From positions 270,452,770-270,516,769 of the forward strand of contig JAUPFV010000002.1 in NCBI GenBank assembly GCA_036936605.1: 64,000 bases of DNA, given 5' to 3'. Below are positions 18,301 through 30,244 of the stretch, in pieces. The position numbers were made by a program, and so were the translations under genes. This stretch comes from Limnanthes douglasii subsp. nivea (lineage: Eukaryota > Streptophyta > Magnoliopsida > Brassicales > Limnanthaceae). How positions within the stretch are numbered: position 1 is the first letter of the stretch; every line of letters begins with the position of its first letter. Under the pieces are notes generated by a model, which saw only the letters and a list, made by a program, of their open reading frames with translations, made no database searches and had not been told where the DNA came from.

Positions 18301-20090
18301 TTGATCTCCTCACCCATGGGTAAACGGAGTATGACCTCTGCGCCACCACTAGATGTGCTCGAAGCTTCATTGGTTTCAACTACCTATTCCATGTGCTAAG
18401 TTCTGGTGGCCGTACAATCTCGAGAGATACTTCTCTAGATGAGGAGAACTCGGTTATGAAATCAGCTATGGCTTGTCCTTTTATAGCGGTACGAGGTTCA
18501 AACATGATGTCTCATTCCCCAAGCTCAATGATCCACTTGATTAGCCGACCCAATGTGTCAGGTTTTTGTAGCACTGTTTTAAAGGAGAATGATGTTTATA
18601 CGCAGATCGTGTGTCCTTGAAAGTAAGGGCTTATTTTTCGAGCGGCTGACTAGGCCCAAATTGAGTTTTTTTGAGGTTGAGGTACCTTGTCTCGGCATCT
18701 ACCATGGTTTTTCTCGCGTAGTAGATGGGTCTTTGAACTCCTTCTGGTTCACATACCAGAAATACACTAACCGAAAAGGGAGAAACAAACAAGTATAAAA
18801 ATAACGACTCGTTGGTCAAGGGTGTAGATAATATTTCTGGCGAGGTAAGTTAATTCTTTAGGTCAGTGAAACCCTTATCGCATTCCTCCGTCCAATCAAA
18901 TATCTTGGCTCCCCAGAGAATCTAGAAGAATGGGTGGCTTTTATCCGAGGCTCGAGAGATGAAGCGTGATAATGTGGCAAGACGCCATATAAGGCATTTT
19001 ACTTCCTTCATGGTGTGTAGAGGCGCCATTTGTATAACTGTGTTCAACTACGCGGGGTCGACCTTGATACCTCTTCGGGTGACTATATAGCCTAGGAATT
19101 TACCACCGTTTACTCCAAAAGAACACTTGATCGAGTTGAGTTTTAAATTGAAATGGCGCAGTAAGTCAAATAAGTTTGGAGCACCTCGAGTTGTTGTTCC
19201 CTTAAATACATCTTTACAATTATATCGTCGATATATGCTTCCATGTGTTTCCCCAAATGGTCGCTAAAAATATGGTTGATTAGGGGTAGATATGTGGATC
19301 TTGCATTCTTCAACCCATACGGCATCACCGTGTAACAATATAAACCACGCTCAGTTTGAAAATTTGTGTGCTCTTCGTCTAACGGGTGAGGCGGATCTGA
19401 TTGTGCCCTGAGTAAGCATCCCCGAATGACATGTATTTGTATCTCGAGGCAGAATCTATGAGCTGGTCAATTCAGGAAAGGGAAAAAAATATTTGGGGCA
19501 TGCTTGATTGAGGTCAGTGAAGTCTACGCAAACTCGCTACTATCCCTATTTCTTCTAAACTAAAACCGGGTTTGCCACCCAGACCGGATACATGGCTCGC
19601 ATGATGTGACCTAGTCGTGATAACTTCGTCACCTCAGTCGATATAGCTTCCTTCTTCTTGGTCAAGAAAGATCATTACCTCTTTTTTTATAGGTTTTGTG
19701 TATGAATCGATTATCAACTCGAGATAGATAACTGAGGGGTCAACAACTGAGACATCGCTTGCCTCCCACGCAAACACACTCAATTTGTTTGCTAACAATT
19801 CAATTAAAGACTGCTTGAATATTAAAATAATAATTAATTACTCAATCATAGCATGCGGTCCCATGCTATTGTCTCCTCCATCAAATTTGGAAGCCTCTCT
19901 TCGGGCTGCTCTACTTTTCGTGGGTCATCAAGTGGGTCATGCGAGGGGGAGTACTAACTCCCTCCCCATGAAACCTATCGTCAGCTAGTTGCTATCTGAG
20001 GGGTTTGGCGAGGTCGACGGTGACTGCGTAGCACGTCTCGCCGTATGCTAACTCCCTTGAATAATATCGACCAGGTACTTTATACACTAT
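15386..20090 (-). pseudogene. pol of element X, degenerate and partly duplicated
   Basis: Recognisable pieces run from right to left. An RT palm segment lies at 19143-19328 (MPYGLKNA, then YIDDI). An RNase H segment at 18631-18819 has PIYYARKTMVDAETRYLNL. Integrase-like pieces lie around 15590-18161. A preserved integrase C-terminus with GKLGPNWEGPYVV is at 15386-15781. Stops and frameshifts are frequent. The middle is doubled by a 1286-bp tandem duplication. Confidence 0.85.
15590..18161. repeat. 1286-bp direct tandem duplication within X pol
   Basis: 15590-16875 is repeated as 16876-18161 with only scattered substitutions. Matching frames are offset by exactly 1286 (for example 15847 and 17133, 16222 and 17508). 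The tetranucleotide CTGG occurs at both junctions, indicating unequal exchange or slippage at microhomology. Both copies share the same broken frames, so the duplication followed decay. Confidence 0.9.
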
Positions 20091-20262
20091 TTGAACGTAC
20101 ATGGTGTCACCTTCATCTTATGCAACCAAGGCCGACCGATTATCGCATTTAGTGGCCTCATAACCTACTTTGACCATGAATTTTACCTCCCCAACGCACT
20201 GAGATTTTTTTTCCCTCATACCCGACTAAGGTTTGTTTGGTGGGATTGTAGAGTGGAACATT

Positions 20263-20493
20263 CTACATTCGATCATAGCTATCCTTGAAAATGATATTGC
20301 CCAAACTGACCCCATCTACTAGTACTCGGGTTACCATGACGCCTCCAATGTCTAAATTTATTGTCATTGCATTTTCATGGGGTGTGCTGGCACCCCTTAG
20401 GTCATCGTCGTTGAATGTGAAGTCTCCCAAAGGGTCTCGATAATTTTGGTCGGATGAGGCGTCAACTTCATACACGTCGAGATCAGACCGCAC
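20263..20493 (-). pseudogene. Protease remnant of X
   Basis: The fragment contains DLRGASTPHENAMTI (compare DLAGPHEDAVVIG in E1) and a protease loop in which the DTGSS motif has become DGVSLGN. The catalytic D-T-G triad is thus lost. It is a decayed retropepsin. Confidence 0.8.
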
Positions 20494-20497
20494 CTTT

Positions 20498-21871
20498 TTA
20501 CCAGAATTTATTCCTTGTGATACTGCAGAATTCCCCCCCGACGATGGTGAAAAGAGATGGGTTGTTGTCTTGCCTCACAGAAATGATATTGCTAGCTAAC
20601 TCGGATCGCTCTCTACTGATGGAGGTGGGCGATAATGTGTCGCCAACCTCATAGTTGTCTATTATAGTGGAGTGCCCCCTGCAATTGTGAATAGCCATTG
20701 CTGCTTTCCAACGTCGGCCTCTTTCTCGTTACCGGGTTTGTTTTCGATAGCAGGGCGTCTATCATCCCTACGATCGAGTTGTGGATGTCGATCATACTGC
20801 TTGATAAATTGTACAACCTCGTCGTTCTCTATAAATTGTTGGATCTCCTCCTTAAGTTTCTAGCATCGTTAGTAGGGTGCCCATGATCGTTATGGTAAGA
20901 GTAACAATATTTCTTTGATCGCTTGAAACCAAGGGCGCTCATTACTCGTGGAATTTGAGACTTCTTTGTTCGATCATATATAACTGATGGACTCGGTTAG
21001 TAGGGTGAATCTCTTGGACAAATTTTCATAATGTTGAGGCCTTCGACTAGTGTCCCTTCGAGGTGCATCGTCAGTATTTTTTCGGTCAGACAACCCCCCT
21101 TTAGATTTGGAAAATTGTCTGCCAAGTCAATCCTCTCTCTGGGCATTATGCACCCTGATGCATGTGTCTGCGCGGACGAACATATCTTCCATCTTTTTGG
21201 TCGGGAATTTGATCAAGACGACAAACAGTTTCCCCCACCGATCAAGGCCTCTCTTGAGGGAGGCCACCGCCATGTTCTCCACTAAATCTGGAAAAGACTT
21301 CATGGAATGAAAAAAGCATCTGACGTAAATTTTAAGTCACTCAACTCTCCTCTGGTAGAGGTCCATAATCGAGTCTCGCTCACGCACGAGCTTCTTATAG
21401 CCTACGAACATTTCCCTGAAGGCTTTCTATAAGACGGCAAAGTCGTGAATGAATTATTTGAGCAGACTGTTGAACAAGTCCATCGCATTTGCTTTGAGGG
21501 TCATAGATAGGGCTCGGCACAATATAGTGTTGTTAGGATTGAATGCCATCATCATGTTACGAGATTGTCCAATGTGTCTCTCCGGATTGCCCGTTCCCTC
21601 GTAGGCCTCCATCCTGAATGAGTCGAATTTCCTTAGTAGACGTGCTTCGACGATCTTCTCCATAAAAAAGAGACTCTTTGAGGATGTAATTGGACATTCT
21701 AGGCTGCACCTAGTTTTAGTTGACGTCCTCATCCTCTCGGGATTTTTTTTGATACGGTGGGGCGCGTCTCTTGCCTAGGCTCTTGCTCCTTGGAGCGTTT
21801 CTTGCCCCCGTTTTCTCCTTTTCCTTCCTTTTTTTTGTCACGCTTGAAGGACCGGTCTCCACGATTGGCTC
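20498..21871 (-). pseudogene. gag remnant of X (left part)
   Basis: The frame at 21454-21732 contains RKFDSFRMEAYEGTGNPERH and LCRALSMTLKANAMDLFNSL, equivalent to the gag core of E1. The remainder to 20498 is broken. It is interrupted at 21871 by E2 and continues at 32322. Confidence 0.8.
21867..21871. repeat. Target site duplication of E2, left copy (GGCTC)
   Basis: GGCTC precedes E2, and GGCCC (32322-32326) follows it. They differ at one base, consistent with an older insertion. Confidence 0.75.
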
Positions 21872-22291
21872 TGATGTGGTTTAAATTTGTTTGAGGGTAA
21901 GTTTGTAATTTTAATCTAGAGTTTTGTAGAATTTCGAGAGTATTTAATGTTTGGGTAGAATGTAGCGGGAGAATTGAGCTGTCTGGTTGTATTTAATTTT
22001 CATTACCCTCATTTAATGTAGGTGGTTGGGTATTTATACCCTTATCCTTGGGACATATGGGCTTTCGGGTTGTGTTTAATGGATTCGGGTCGAGTTTAAA
22101 GACCCATCTGTTTTAAGTAAGTAAGTAGTCAGCTTAGTCAAAAAGTGATTAAGTTTTAAGTACTTTAGTTCTGTTCGGATAGTTCAGTGAATGAAAGTTG
22201 TCTGAACTACCCATGTCCGGTGAAATGGACATTGTCCAAATTAACCCTGTCCGGCTCCCATAAGGTGTGGTGACAGAATCCGGACTCATCA
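21872..22291 (-). repeat. E2 LTR, left copy
   Basis: 420 bp. It differs from the right copy at roughly 15-20 positions by eye (about 4-5%), so E2 is clearly older than E1. The GGGTATTTATACCC palindrome supplies a minus-strand TATA box. Confidence 0.93.
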
Positions 22292-22305
22292 GTAGCCCCT
22301 TTTTT
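22292..22305 (-). other. Polypurine tract of E2
   Basis: The minus strand reads AAAAAAGGGGCTAC directly before the 3' LTR. Confidence 0.75.
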
Positions 22306-22455
22306 AGGTGGTGTTCAAAGGCCTTTGGCAAGACCTAAAAAATAGTCTGCAGGTGGTCACAGTCATATCCGGACAGGTCCTTCGAACTTTGTTATAGCTT
22401 TATCCGAACTGAAAAAGTTCTTGAAAACTAAACGGTTTCTTGCCAGAATTCATGG

Positions 22456-22465
22456 GACACGTGTC
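22456..22465 (+). promoter_or_regulatory. G-box GACACGTGTC of the E2 antisense gene
   Basis: Identical to the E1 and E3 boxes. It lies 165 bp before the plus-strand TATA box at 22630. Confidence 0.6.
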
Positions 22466-22629
22466 ACTCTCTGGTTTGCCACATCAACCGTTTTTCACCT
22501 AGAATGGCGCTCCCATCTTCTCCAAAAAGTAACCTCTTCATTTAATGAAGATGACATTAGCGCCGTTTTTTAATCATTGCAACCCTTTCGAATTCTCCTA
22601 GGTATCTAAGCATCTTCTTGTGTGTTTAC

Positions 22630-22638
22630 TATAAATTA
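22630..22638 (+). promoter_or_regulatory. TATA box of the E2 antisense gene
   Basis: TATAAATTA lies 100 bp before the ATG at 22730. E3 has the same box at 33639. Confidence 0.6.
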
Positions 22639-22729
22639 ATCACTCCTTTACTGTTTTATCATCCTTTTCACCTTGTTTAAACTTCAAAGCTTTCTCTAAA
22701 AAACAAATACTTTTTCTCGGTGTGAGTTT

Positions 22730-25692
22730 ATGTTCACAGCTAGGAATGCTTTAATCAAAGGTGGGTGGCTTAATTTATCAAAGTTCGAAAAGGCTCAGAA
22801 GGTTGAACGTGAGAGGCGCATTGCTGCAGGCCTCCCCGTTTCCCCTGTCGACAAACCAGTAATACCCAACACAGAGCCTGACCAGGGCTCTTCTTCAACC
22901 AAAAGCGTTAAACCTAGGAGGTTATTTCAAACCAACCTCTCACCAATCGTTTGAGGCTCGTCGGTTCAGGAATCAGAGCCCACTGTTGAACCAGGACAAG
23001 CAGTTACCAGTTTTAAGAAGCTTTCTCCATTTATTGCCATGGGATCAGATGTTGATGCCTCTCCAGATAAGTTAGTTGATCGGAGAAGAGGCCGCTTGGT
23101 AAAAGGGCAGGCTTCAAAAGGTACACCTTCCAAATCAGGGGCCAAAGACAGCAACAAAGGGTCAGAGGCACCCATGAAAATTCCTAAGGGAAAGCTATCC
23201 GGACCGGAGGCATCTAGCTCAAGTCTCCGAAAAGAAACTACTGCATCTGAGCCCCAGTCGGAGGCCAGAATACAAGGAACCAGTGAAACCCAACAATCCG
23301 GAGAGCATGCTGAGCCAATTTCTAACTCCCCTCACCCAAAAAAAACTGAAAACCCCTCCTTGGTAATGGAAGAAGTAATGAAGGATTCTATTGAAGAGGC
23401 TCCATTTGATTCCGAAGTCTCCGGACAAACGAGTGATGCTGCTGCTGCCAAGAAGGATAAAGGCAAAGAAAAACTATGCCTAAGGCATCCAGATCTGTCG
23501 GAGGTCCTTGTGGGAAAAGTGGGGCCTTGTTTTCACAAGGTTAGTGTTAAGTATTTAATTTCTTTACAAAAAATTAATTATGCCCTCATCCACACAGCCG
23601 AACTGGGTCGGATGCGAACAAAGTGGGGGATTTTGGAGAATGTAAAAATAAGGATCCCAATAGACCCTGAAACACCAATGGATTGCAAGCTTAGTGAAAT
23701 AGTTATCTTCACTGAACTCTTTAACTGGGGACTAAGGTTTCCCTTAGATCCGGAGATAGTCAAATACTTCCACCTCATCAAGCTTTGCCCAAGTCAATTG
23801 AGCCCTAATGCCCGGTACACTCTAATGGCCTGTATCATGGCCTCTAGGTTCTCCAGAATTCCTCTTCCAATGGAGGAATTCGCAACTGTGGCCAGCCTCT
23901 GCAGAAACCACCATATTCCCTTCTATCACTTCAACATGGGTGATAACTATAAAGCAGTGAATGACCTGCTCGAGTCGGAGAGAAATTGGAGGACTCGCTT
24001 CTTGTTCGTGAGTGGTGCTTGGGAGAATGGGAGGAAGATCAAAGCCGGAGTCAACCCGAGTCTCCTCACCAGCAGATGGCGAAGTGATAGTAAGAATCCC
24101 ACCTTACATTCTCATTTTTATTTTTATCAAACTTGTTTAACTGACTTGTCTTGTCTCTTTTCTCTTTTTTTTTCTTTACAGTGCTGCCTAAAGACTTCAA
24201 CGACCACTTGAAGGCCACCTGTACTAAGATTAACGCTTGGGCTGCTGAAAAGTGGGAAAATCGCTTCCACAACGCCTTTACCAGAGGCAATCTTGCAAGG
24301 TCCTATCTGTGGAACACCACTGACCGGAGGGACTTATCCTGGGAGGAACTTACCACTCCACCCCCTCCGGAAGTAGTCCTCAAGAGAACACACGCACCAG
24401 ACGGGGCATTGTATCTGCATGGTCGAGCCAAGGCCCCAAGTAAGATGAAAGGAAAAAACGGTAAGGGCAAGAAGAGTGCGGTTGAAGCTAACCCCACCGA
24501 AGCGGATGAAACTGCTCCAACAAACCAAAAGGGGCCAGTTCCAAGTCAGATTGATGCTGCTCTTCTAGAAGTAGTGGAGCACAAGAGTACTAGGGAAGAG
24601 GCAGGATCTCCAAAACCTCCAAGGGTTCCTAAGAGAGGCAGGAAACGGGGAGGAGAGAGCAAGGATAGGAAGGCCAAGAAGAAAAAGACCACCAGGGGTG
24701 ATGAGATTTCTCTCCGGCCCTCGGAGCCCCTTCCTCCTGTTGACCCTACTGATCCAACAAGAGCAGAAGAGATCCCTGGTGACTTTCGAACTGATGAGGT
24801 TGGAGGAGGAGACATCAGTATTGACGGTGTTGACATTACTGGGCTTGAGGGGCTTGGTGACTATTTTGAAAACCTCCCCAGAGATGATTTTGCTGGGCTC
24901 TACCTCCCTCCAAGCACTTCGAACATTGTTACCTTCAATGGTAAGTCCTTCAATGTTTCAAGTGAAAGGGATGTTATAACTCACTCTATATTGAGTAATA
25001 TTCAGCTAGTGCTTGGTCTGGAGAAACAAGTGCGAGGTCAGTCAGCAATCATTATTGCCCTTAATTCTGACAAGGAGAGATTGTCCGGAGACCTCCTCAT
25101 TGCCAACCAAAATTCTGATGTTCTAAAGAGGGAAAATTAGGAGTTAAAGAAGAATCAGGAGGGTTAGGCCATAAAAGTAGCTACCTTAGAAGATACTATC
25201 AAAGAGCTCCGGTCAAAGCATTTTGAGTTGGAGAAAGATCTCTCCTCTTCGAAAGAGGAGGTGAAGGCTAAGGACATGGTCATTCATACTTTGACCAATG
25301 ACAAGATTTCGCTCGAGGATTCGGTGTCCCAGGCTGCACAGGAAAAAGCTGATCTGCTAAGGGAGCAAGAGGCAAAAATTCAAGCCAAAATTGATGCTTA
25401 CGCCAACAATGTGATAGATACTCAGGAAGAGATGTATGCCAAAGTGAAGTCGGACATGGTCTCGCTCTTTCACGAAAAGTTCCCGAAGAGGAATCTAGGA
25501 GATTTGTAGACTTATGTAGAGTACGAAGACCTTCTCTTCCACACTATGGCTGATGGAGACTTGCATGATTATTCTAGTGCTGACTCATCCGATGAGGAAG
25601 AGAACACCGGGGAGAGTCCAAATGAGGAGAACGATGACCTCAAGAAGAAGAAAATGAGCGAGGTTGAGCCATCTTCAAAGGCTCAGTCTTAG
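22730..25692 (+). pseudogene. Antisense accessory gene of E2, with premature stops
   Basis: Exon 1 is 22730-24089 and exon 2 starts at 24182. The intron 24090-24181 (GTAAG...TTTACAG) is in phase 1 as in E1. The N-terminus begins MFTARNALIKGG. The conserved core has FTELFNWGLRFPLDPEI, then CPSQLSPNARYTLMACI. A lysine-rich middle and a coiled coil follow. Single-base stops occur at 22952 (TGA where E3 has TCA), 25138 and in the following codons. A further TAG at 25507 is shared with E3. Reading resumes after it into an acidic tail ending at 25690-25692. The frame is otherwise well preserved, so disablement is recent. Confidence 0.85.
24090..24181 (+). other. Intron of the E2 antisense gene
   Basis: 92 bp, donor GATA|GTAAGA, acceptor TTTACAG|TGCTG. 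T-rich before the acceptor. Same codon and phase as in E1 and E3. Confidence 0.85.
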
Positions 25693-26194
25693 AGTAATTA
25701 TCTTTTCATTTTTGTTTTGATTGAACCAAAGTCCTTGGATGGCCAAGGCATTTTTGTAATTGTGTCCGGTCTTCGACCGGATAGTATTGTTTGTTTTGAC
25801 AATTTAAAGTCCTTGGATGGCCAAGGCACTTCGGTTGTTTTAATGGGTATCTTTATTTTGCACAACTCTTGCATTCTTTCATAGTTTTTTCAATTTTGGT
25901 GGCTAATGTTTAAACAGCCCTTAGATATTTCATAAACATTCTAAAGTGAGAGTGTTTAAATTCTCCGATGACAAATGTTTAAGTAGTCATCACTCCTTTA
26001 ATCCAATCCGGCCGGTGTTTAAATAAAAATTTGACAAGAAACAAAGTAAAAACACTCTGAATTTTTAAGAAGGCATCAAATTTTATAAAACAGCCCGGAC
26101 ACCTCATTAAAACCTCCCCACGCCACCCGGGTAGGAAAGAGTATGCCCCCAAATATTTACATGAACTTTTATCAAGTAAATATTTACATAGTTC
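25693..26194. other. E2 interval between antisense gene and pol
   Basis: Noncoding. 'gtccttggatggccaaggca' occurs twice (about 25731 and 25809), a short repeat also present once intact and once varied in E3 (about 36750 and 36828). No longer array was seen. Confidence 0.6.
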
Positions 26195-29084
26195 CTACTC
26201 CAAGTACATCCGGAGGTGATCAATGTTCCAAGGGTGATTCAAAATCTTTCCATATTTGTCTTGGAGCCGGTACGTTCCAGGATTAAGTTTTTCAATGACC
26301 AGATAGGGTCCTTCCCAAGTTAGAGCCAATTTACCGAACTGCCTCTGTTTAATGTGTAGGAAAACTTTTCTCAACACCTTATCTCCCGGTTGAAAATCCC
26401 TTCTCTTGATTTTAGAAGCAAACCCGCTTCTCATCAAACCTTGATAGTGCACAGCTCTAAGGTGATCTTTAACTCTTCTTTCCTCTATCAAGTCAAGTTG
26501 ACCTCTGATAGCCCCCTTGTTAGCGTGTTCGGAGAAATTATGAACTCGAAATGAAGGGAGAGTTGCTTCTATGGGAGCTATAGCATCCATCCCATAGACC
26601 AAAGAAAAAGGTGATTCTTGTGTTGCAGCCCCAGGTGTAGTCCGGTAAGCCCACAAAACTTCTTGCAAATAACTGGGCCATTTTCCAGCAGTCCTTTCTA
26701 AATTTTTCTTCAAATCGGACAGTATAGTCCTGTTAGCCACCTCAACTTGACCATTTGCTTGTGGGTGGAAAGGTGAAGAGAAACAATGTTATATACCTCT
26801 AGAGGCACAGAAATTCTCCATTTCCTTGTTGTCGAACTGTGGCCCATTGTATGTTGTTATCTTCTGGGGAATTCCAAATCTGCAACAACTATAGGATAAA
26901 ATGAATTTTATGACAACTTTTGATGTTGTTCCTGCCAATGGAGCTGCTTCGATCCACTTCAAAAAATAATCAATAGCAACAATTATTGTCCTGCGTCCTC
27001 CGGATGCCATAGGTAGAGGTCCCATCAAATCCAACCCCCATCGAGAAAAAGGTATAGGCTCAGAAATTGACTCTAAAGGGATGGTTGGGATATGAATCTC
27101 ATTGCTATATCTCTGGCATGGGTCACACCTCCTCACCAACTCCTTAGCATCTTGCATTATAGAGGGCCAATAATACCCAGCCAACAAAACTCTCCTTGTT
27201 AGAGCCCTGAAACCACAGTGAGCTGATCCCTCACCATCATGTAATTCGGAGAGCACTACTTGAGACTCACCAACCCCCAAACATCGTAAGAGGGGTTTAC
27301 TGTAAGACTTCTTATAAAGAACATCTCTTAGTATGATAAAACCATGAGCATTCGACTTTACTTTTCTTGCTATTGACTTATCCGGAGGCAAAATGCCATC
27401 TGAGAGATATTGAAGGAGAGGAAACCTCCAATCTTGAGGCTGTTTCATCTGTATATCGAAGATTTCTTCCTCCTTACTCATACTGAGTTGAATGGAAGGG
27501 CACTCCAGCACATGAATCCAAAGGTAGGATTCAGTATATGCTATGGTTGCCAAGGAGTCTACTAGTTCATTTTCTGTTCGGGGTATGTGCTCATAAACAA
27601 TGCTCTTGAACTTAAGTGCCACATCTTTGAGAAAAAGTAAGTATTTTATTAGTTGCTTCTTTTTGGCTTCAGATTGACCTTGCGCATGATGGATAAGAAG
27701 CTGAGAATCACTCATCAACTTGACCCTTTTGGCTCCACAAATAAGAGCTAACTTTAAACCAGCTATAGCAGCTTCATATTCAGACTCATTATTAGAAGCC
27801 CTAAAAGCAAAACATATAGCTTGGTACATTTTGTCACCATACGGAGAGGTCAAGCATACCCCTGCACCACATCCCATAGTACTTGATCCACCATCAGTCC
27901 GGACGACCCAGACCTTTTTATCTATCACATCAGTTGTTTGCTCTGTATCCCTATCTGAATGGAATTCAACTAAGAAATCAGCCACAACTTGGGCTTTGAT
28001 TGCTGTCCGATGAGCAAAATCAATATCGAAGTCCCCCAGTTCCACTAACCACTTAGTCATTCTACTCGAAATGTCTGCCTTTTGAAGAACGTTTTTCAGG
28101 GGATAGGATGTCCGGACAATAATAAGATGAGCCTGAAAATAAGGCCTCATCTTCCTTGCAGCAATTACCAGGGCTAATGCTAATTTTTCAAGCTTTAGAT
28201 AGCATTTTTCTGCATCTATCAATCTCTTGCTGATGTAATACACTGGACGGGGATAATTATCTACCTCCCTCACTAATACGACACTTATGGCACAACTGGA
28301 AACTGCCAAGTATATAAAGAGTATATCTCCATCAACAGGTTTAAATAGAGTCTTGGGGGAGGACAAATGTTTTTTTAATTTCATTAAAGGCCTCATCACA
28401 TTGTGAAGTCCAGTCGAATCCCTTTGCACCTTTTAAAGTTTGAAAGAACGGGGCACACCTGTCCGAATACTTTGAAATGAATCGGTTTAATGCAGCCAAC
28501 CTCCCAGTCAACCTTTGTACTTCTTTAATATTCCGAGGAGGCTCTATTTGGAATAAAGCATTAAGTTGGTCCGGATCAGGCTGTATCCCTTGCTCACTTA
28601 TTATATACCCTATGAATTTTTCGGACTGTACTCCGAACACACACTTCTCTGGGTTTAGTTTCAAATTTACTTCTACTAAGTTAGCAAAAGTTTCTCGGAG
28701 ATCTGCCAAGTGTAGCTCTTCGTCCACACTTTTTACCATCATGTCGTTGATGTATACTTCAATGTTTCTTCCAATCTGATCAGCAAAAGCTTTATTTACC
28801 AACCTCTGATAAGTAGCCCCAACATTTTTTAAACCAAACGGCATCACCTTGTAACAATGAAGGCCCCTATCAGTAACAAATGTAGTATGCTCCTGATTCT
28901 TCAGATCTACTTGAATCTGGTTGTACCCGGAAAAGGCATCCATAAAAGATAGTAGCTTATTCCCAGATGTAGAATCCACCAGCTGATCAATCCGGGGGAC
29001 CGGGTATAAATCCTTTGGGCAAGCCCTGTTGATATCTGTAAAATCAATACACATTCTCCACTTGCCATTTTTATTTTTCACCAA
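26195..29084 (-). pseudogene. E2 pol: RT, dual RNase H, integrase, broken
   Basis: The RT lies at 28341-29084 (MVKNKNGKWRMCIDF, then YINDM where E1 has YIDDM). A one-base indel in a T run near 28371 shifts the frame into 26789-28429. That segment holds the first RNase H, the second RNase H (VVRTDGG, NNESEYEA, SDSQLL) and the integrase zinc finger and core. A stop near 26790 separates it from the integrase C-terminus (26195-26740). The catalytic YIDD to YIND change and the stops make it inactive. Confidence 0.9.
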
Positions 29085-29479
29085 GACCGGATTGGCTGTC
29101 TATAAAAGATATTGAGACTCCTTTATGTGCCCTATTTTGGTAAGTCTGTCGACTTCTTGAACTATGACATCAGCCTTTTTCTTGGAAAAAGCTCTTCTCT
29201 TTTGTACTACGGGTGCTATGTCTCTTTGGATGGACAGTTGGTGTGATATAATATCTGCTGGTACCCCGATAACATCAGCATTGCAGCGAAAACATGTTGA
29301 TGGTCTTTTAGGAACTTCAACATTTTACCCTATAGTTCGGATGCCATTTTGGACCCTATCTTAACATTTTTTCCCTCTTCCAAAGAATTTGTTTCGACTT
29401 CCTCAACTGGTATTAAAACTCCATGGGTCTCTCGGGGGTCATCAATTTCACCCTCACCCCCAGAAAGCCCCTCAAACTG
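29085..29479 (-). pseudogene. E2 pol N-terminal linker, broken
   Basis: The segment between the gag-protease stop and the RT. It begins with the conserved DDPRET 12 codons after the stop at 29480-29482, then carries several stops. E3 is open across the equivalent region. Confidence 0.7.
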
Positions 29480-30244
29480 TTATTCTTCATTGATACGAAT
29501 TGCCCCCAACATCCGAGGAGCCAGTGTTGTTGCATAACACTCTCTTGCTATCTTTTGACTGCTCCGAACAACTCTCACTTGTCCTTGCACAGCATATTTC
29601 AAACATTGGTTGACTGTTGAGGCCACTGCATGCATCCTAGAGAGCCAAGACCTCCCTAGAATAGCATTATAAAAAGTGGGACAATCCACTACGACAAACA
29701 GTATTCTAACCATCTTCTTAAAAGGGCCCTTGCCCAACAAAACTTCTTCTTCGAACTCCCCGATCACATCTGCTGAGCTTCCAGTGAAACCCACAATTGA
29801 CCTGTTCGAACGCTGAATTACCGCAGGATTTTTCATCTTTTTGTAGGAAGTTAAAAAGAGGATATTGGCTGAACTTCTAGTACTTACCAAAATTCGTCTT
29901 ATGTCATTGCCCCCAATGGATGCTCCTATGACAACAACATCTTCATGAGGACCTGCTATATCCCTTAAGTCATCCTCATCTAAAACAATGAAGAGAAATG
30001 GAATCTGCGATTGATAGGAAGTCATGCCTCCTTCCAGTTGGGTAGCTAAAGTATGAACATGCCTCTTCCTCGAAGAAGCAGTGGGTGCTGTCATGGTATC
30101 CCCTCCAAAAATTGTGAGTGACTCAAAAAAGTTAATAAGCCCGGACACTGTTTTACAACGTTCCTCAATGGAACCCACTCTGTTTCGAGTTGGATCGAGG
30201 TCCAAGTACTCTGACTCTACATCGAATCTCTCGATTATCACCAT
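29480..30244 (-). pseudogene. E2 protease region
   Basis: Open to a TAA at 29480-29482, the position aligned with the E1 UAG. The retropepsin loop reads VSTRSSANILF instead of the VDTGSSAN of E3, so the catalytic Asp and Gly are lost. Flanking segments (GPHEDVVVIG, ILGRSWLSRMHAV) are well preserved. Confidence 0.85.

Noticed and set aside
20498..20698. Separate small minus-strand gene
   Set aside because: It lies between the gag and protease remnants of X in the same orientation and is best read as part of the decayed gag-protease region.
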